NCBI GenBank assembly: GCA_949741925.1
Contig: CATJOY010000043.1
Location: forward strand, 36,097 to 100,096
Length of the DNA: 64,000 nucleotides
Source: an uncultured Desulfovibrionaceae bacterium
Lineage (GTDB): Bacteria > Desulfobacterota > Desulfovibrionia > Desulfovibrionales > Desulfovibrionaceae
Direction of reading: 5' to 3'
A model generated the notes under the pieces. That model saw only the letters and a program-made list of their open reading frames with translations. It had not been told where the DNA came from and ran no database searches. Each line of letters starts with the position of its first letter. Position 1 is the first letter of the stretch. The position numbers were made by a program, and so were the translations under genes. Below are positions 62,707 through 64,000 of the stretch, piece by piece.

Positions 62707-63714
62707 TCAGCAGCCTGCAAGTGCCGTTATAACCTGCTCTGGCCTGATCAGAGCCATGCATTCGCCGCTTCGTGGGCAATCTTTTTTTCCATGGAGGGAA
62801 CACGGGCGGCACGCCAGATCAGCTTGCAGCACAATATCCCGTGCCCCTTGAGGAAAAAAACCCCACTCTCGAGTCGTAGGCCCAAAGAGAGCCACCACGG
62901 GCACACCAACTGCTCCCGCCAGATGCATCGGGCCGGAATCCCCACTTACCAGTACCCGGCATCGGGAAAACAACGCTGCACTCTGACGCAAATCAGTTTG
63001 ATTCGTCAGATCCTCCGGACGATTTGGAAAAAGAGGCTTCCCCCGCCCCACGGCCAGCCAGGAGATGCCTGCCGCATCCAGTAATTCCACCAGCCGGCGC
63101 CAATACTGCTTTGGCCAAGCCTTCATGGAATGAGCGGCATAGGGATGCAGCGCAACCGGAAATTCGGACGGAAAACTCTCAGGAAACATCGTGGTCAATC
63201 GCTCTTCCGCCCAAGCTGTTTCTGTGGGACGCAACCAGAGACGCGGCAGAAGTTCCGAAACCGGCGGAGGAAGGAGATCCACAGCCATGGCATAGCGTCG
63301 AATAACAGGAAATTCGCGCAGTCGGCGGCCGTAGAAACGACCACCGGACCGCAAAAAGACCCTTCGGGCAAAACTCTCCTTGGGATAACGCAGCACCGGC
63401 CCGCGCCAGATCCAAGAAGCTAGTCGAGAGCGTCCCGTGCCGTGGAGATCAATGAAGCCCCAACCCTCATAGCGCTTCGCAAGCTGCTTCAGCCAGCCCG
63501 CCAGGCGCGGCATTTGAAGATCCTCAGGCGCCGGGTGAATAATGTCTTCAACATACGGGTTGGCTTCAAAAATCGGGGCATGAATTTGCCGGGTGACCAC
63601 AACAAAACGCCAACCGCGATTCCTTGCCCACCAAGCCAGTGGCCCGGTGGTCAGCAGCACATCCCCCAAGGCCGAAAGACGCCAAACCAGCCAATAGGTG
63701 TTGGGTAACTCCAT
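62707..63714 (-). CDS. GT9-family (heptosyltransferase-type) glycosyltransferase
   Basis: A 335-residue protein. LVWRLSALGDVLLTTGPLAW is the N-terminal glycine loop of heptosyltransferases; VALHPYAAHSMKAWP, VSGDSGPMHLAGAVGVPVVALFG form the ADP-heptose site (SGDSGPMHLAGA is the clearest part). It ends with a cysteine-rich CRPCSLHGKKDCPR. It adds heptose to the inner core of lipopolysaccharide or a related surface sugar. ATG 63714 (MELPNTYW) was chosen; the 14 preceding residues are not family-like. Convergent with iclR. Confidence 0.9.
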   Translation of the reverse strand: MELPNTYWLVWRLSALGDVLLTTGPLAWWARNRGWRFVVVTRQIHAPIFEANPYVEDIIHPAPEDLQMPRLAGWLKQLAKRYEGWGFIDLHGTGRSRLASWIWRGPVLRYPKESFARRVFLRSGGRFYGRRLREFPVIRRYAMAVDLLPPPVSELLPRLWLRPTETAWAEERLTTMFPESFPSEFPVALHPYAAHSMKAWPKQYWRRLVELLDAAGISWLAVGRGKPLFPNRPEDLTNQTDLRQSAALFSRCRVLVSGDSGPMHLAGAVGVPVVALFGPTTREWGFFPQGARDIVLQADLACRPCSLHGKKDCPRSGECMALIRPEQVITALAGC

Positions 63715-64000
63715 AGCAAAAATCCGCTTTCGGCTTTTCTCCGCCCTCAAAGACACCCCACAGGGCAGTAATAAAAAAGTGCCAAAGGGAAAGCCGGTGG
63801 GGAAAACACGTCCTCTGCCTCAAGCAAACTGAGACTCACATCCCATGCACATAAAGAGCTATGGTACCAACCGACTCACCCCACCGCAACACTATAAACG
63901 GCTCCTCTTTCCAGTATATTCAGGGTTTGCAGCCATTTTACCCTGGTTATCCGGGTATTTCCCAAGGGGAGTAAAAAAGAGGGAAGTCAGTATCAATAAG
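63715..64000. other. End region of the window, upstream of the GT9 gene
   Basis: Probably promoter and leader of the GT9 gene. No further gene can be supported before the window ends. Confidence 0.4.

Overview
The window looks like chromosomal DNA from a motile, anaerobic Desulfovibrionaceae-type bacterium (Desulfovibrio/Bilophila relatives). The basis is the fliR-flhB-flhA-flhF-flhG-fliA-cheY-fliL gene order, a SelD that is itself a selenoprotein, a multi-cysteine ferredoxin-type protein, and generally GC-rich coding DNA. No phage, transposase gene or CRISPR array was found. The genus is inferred from gene order and protein style, not from a marker gene.

Layout. 1-2.6 kb: the 3' end of an unidentified gene, a small membrane protein, a TVP38/DedA-like protein and an MFS exporter. 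2.7-11.7 kb: flagellar export and regulation genes, ending in fliL and a small lysine/arginine-rich protein, with a palindromic MITE-like element between cheY and fliL. 12.1-17.4 kb (minus strand): threonine aldolase, an AI-2E/PerM-type permease, mazG, cvpA and a UPF0280/ApbE-like gene. 17.5-21.3 kb: argF-argG-argH. 21.7-25.7 kb: selD with an in-frame UGA and a SECIS-like hairpin, a His-rich LarC1-only protein, lysA and an FKBP/SlyD-like isomerase. 26.1-32.3 kb: four tRNA genes (Gly-GCC twice, Cys-GCA, Gly-CCC) around a CDF metal exporter, an EamA permease and an M48 membrane peptidase. 32.5-34.6 kb: a chemoreceptor.

34.8-44.9 kb is rich in metal-handling genes. A CadR/PbrR-type MerR regulator lies divergent from a His-rich Zn/Cd/Pb P-type ATPase, with two matching palindromic operators between them. 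Next come a split UxaA-family lyase, an SDR oxidoreductase with an HxlR regulator, and a CopA copper ATPase. CopA runs in frame into a CopZ-like domain that has its own Shine-Dalgarno sequence and ATG. 45.2-55.5 kb holds an AT-rich orphan gene, an Fe-S protein, a MATE exporter, and a probable operon of PAP2 phosphatase, GT39 glycosyltransferase with very long disordered tails, FxsA and a rhomboid.

55.7-62.6 kb is the most coherent candidate for an undescribed system. An IclR regulator is divergent from a minus-strand operon encoding a DUF4392 (glutamate-cyclase-like) protein, RidA, an amidohydrolase, a TctC binding protein and a fused TctA-TctB permease. Palindromic operators overlap both promoters. 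This reads as uptake plus catabolism of an unknown small carboxylate, perhaps a cyclic amide. The window closes with a GT9 heptosyltransferase-type gene on the minus strand.
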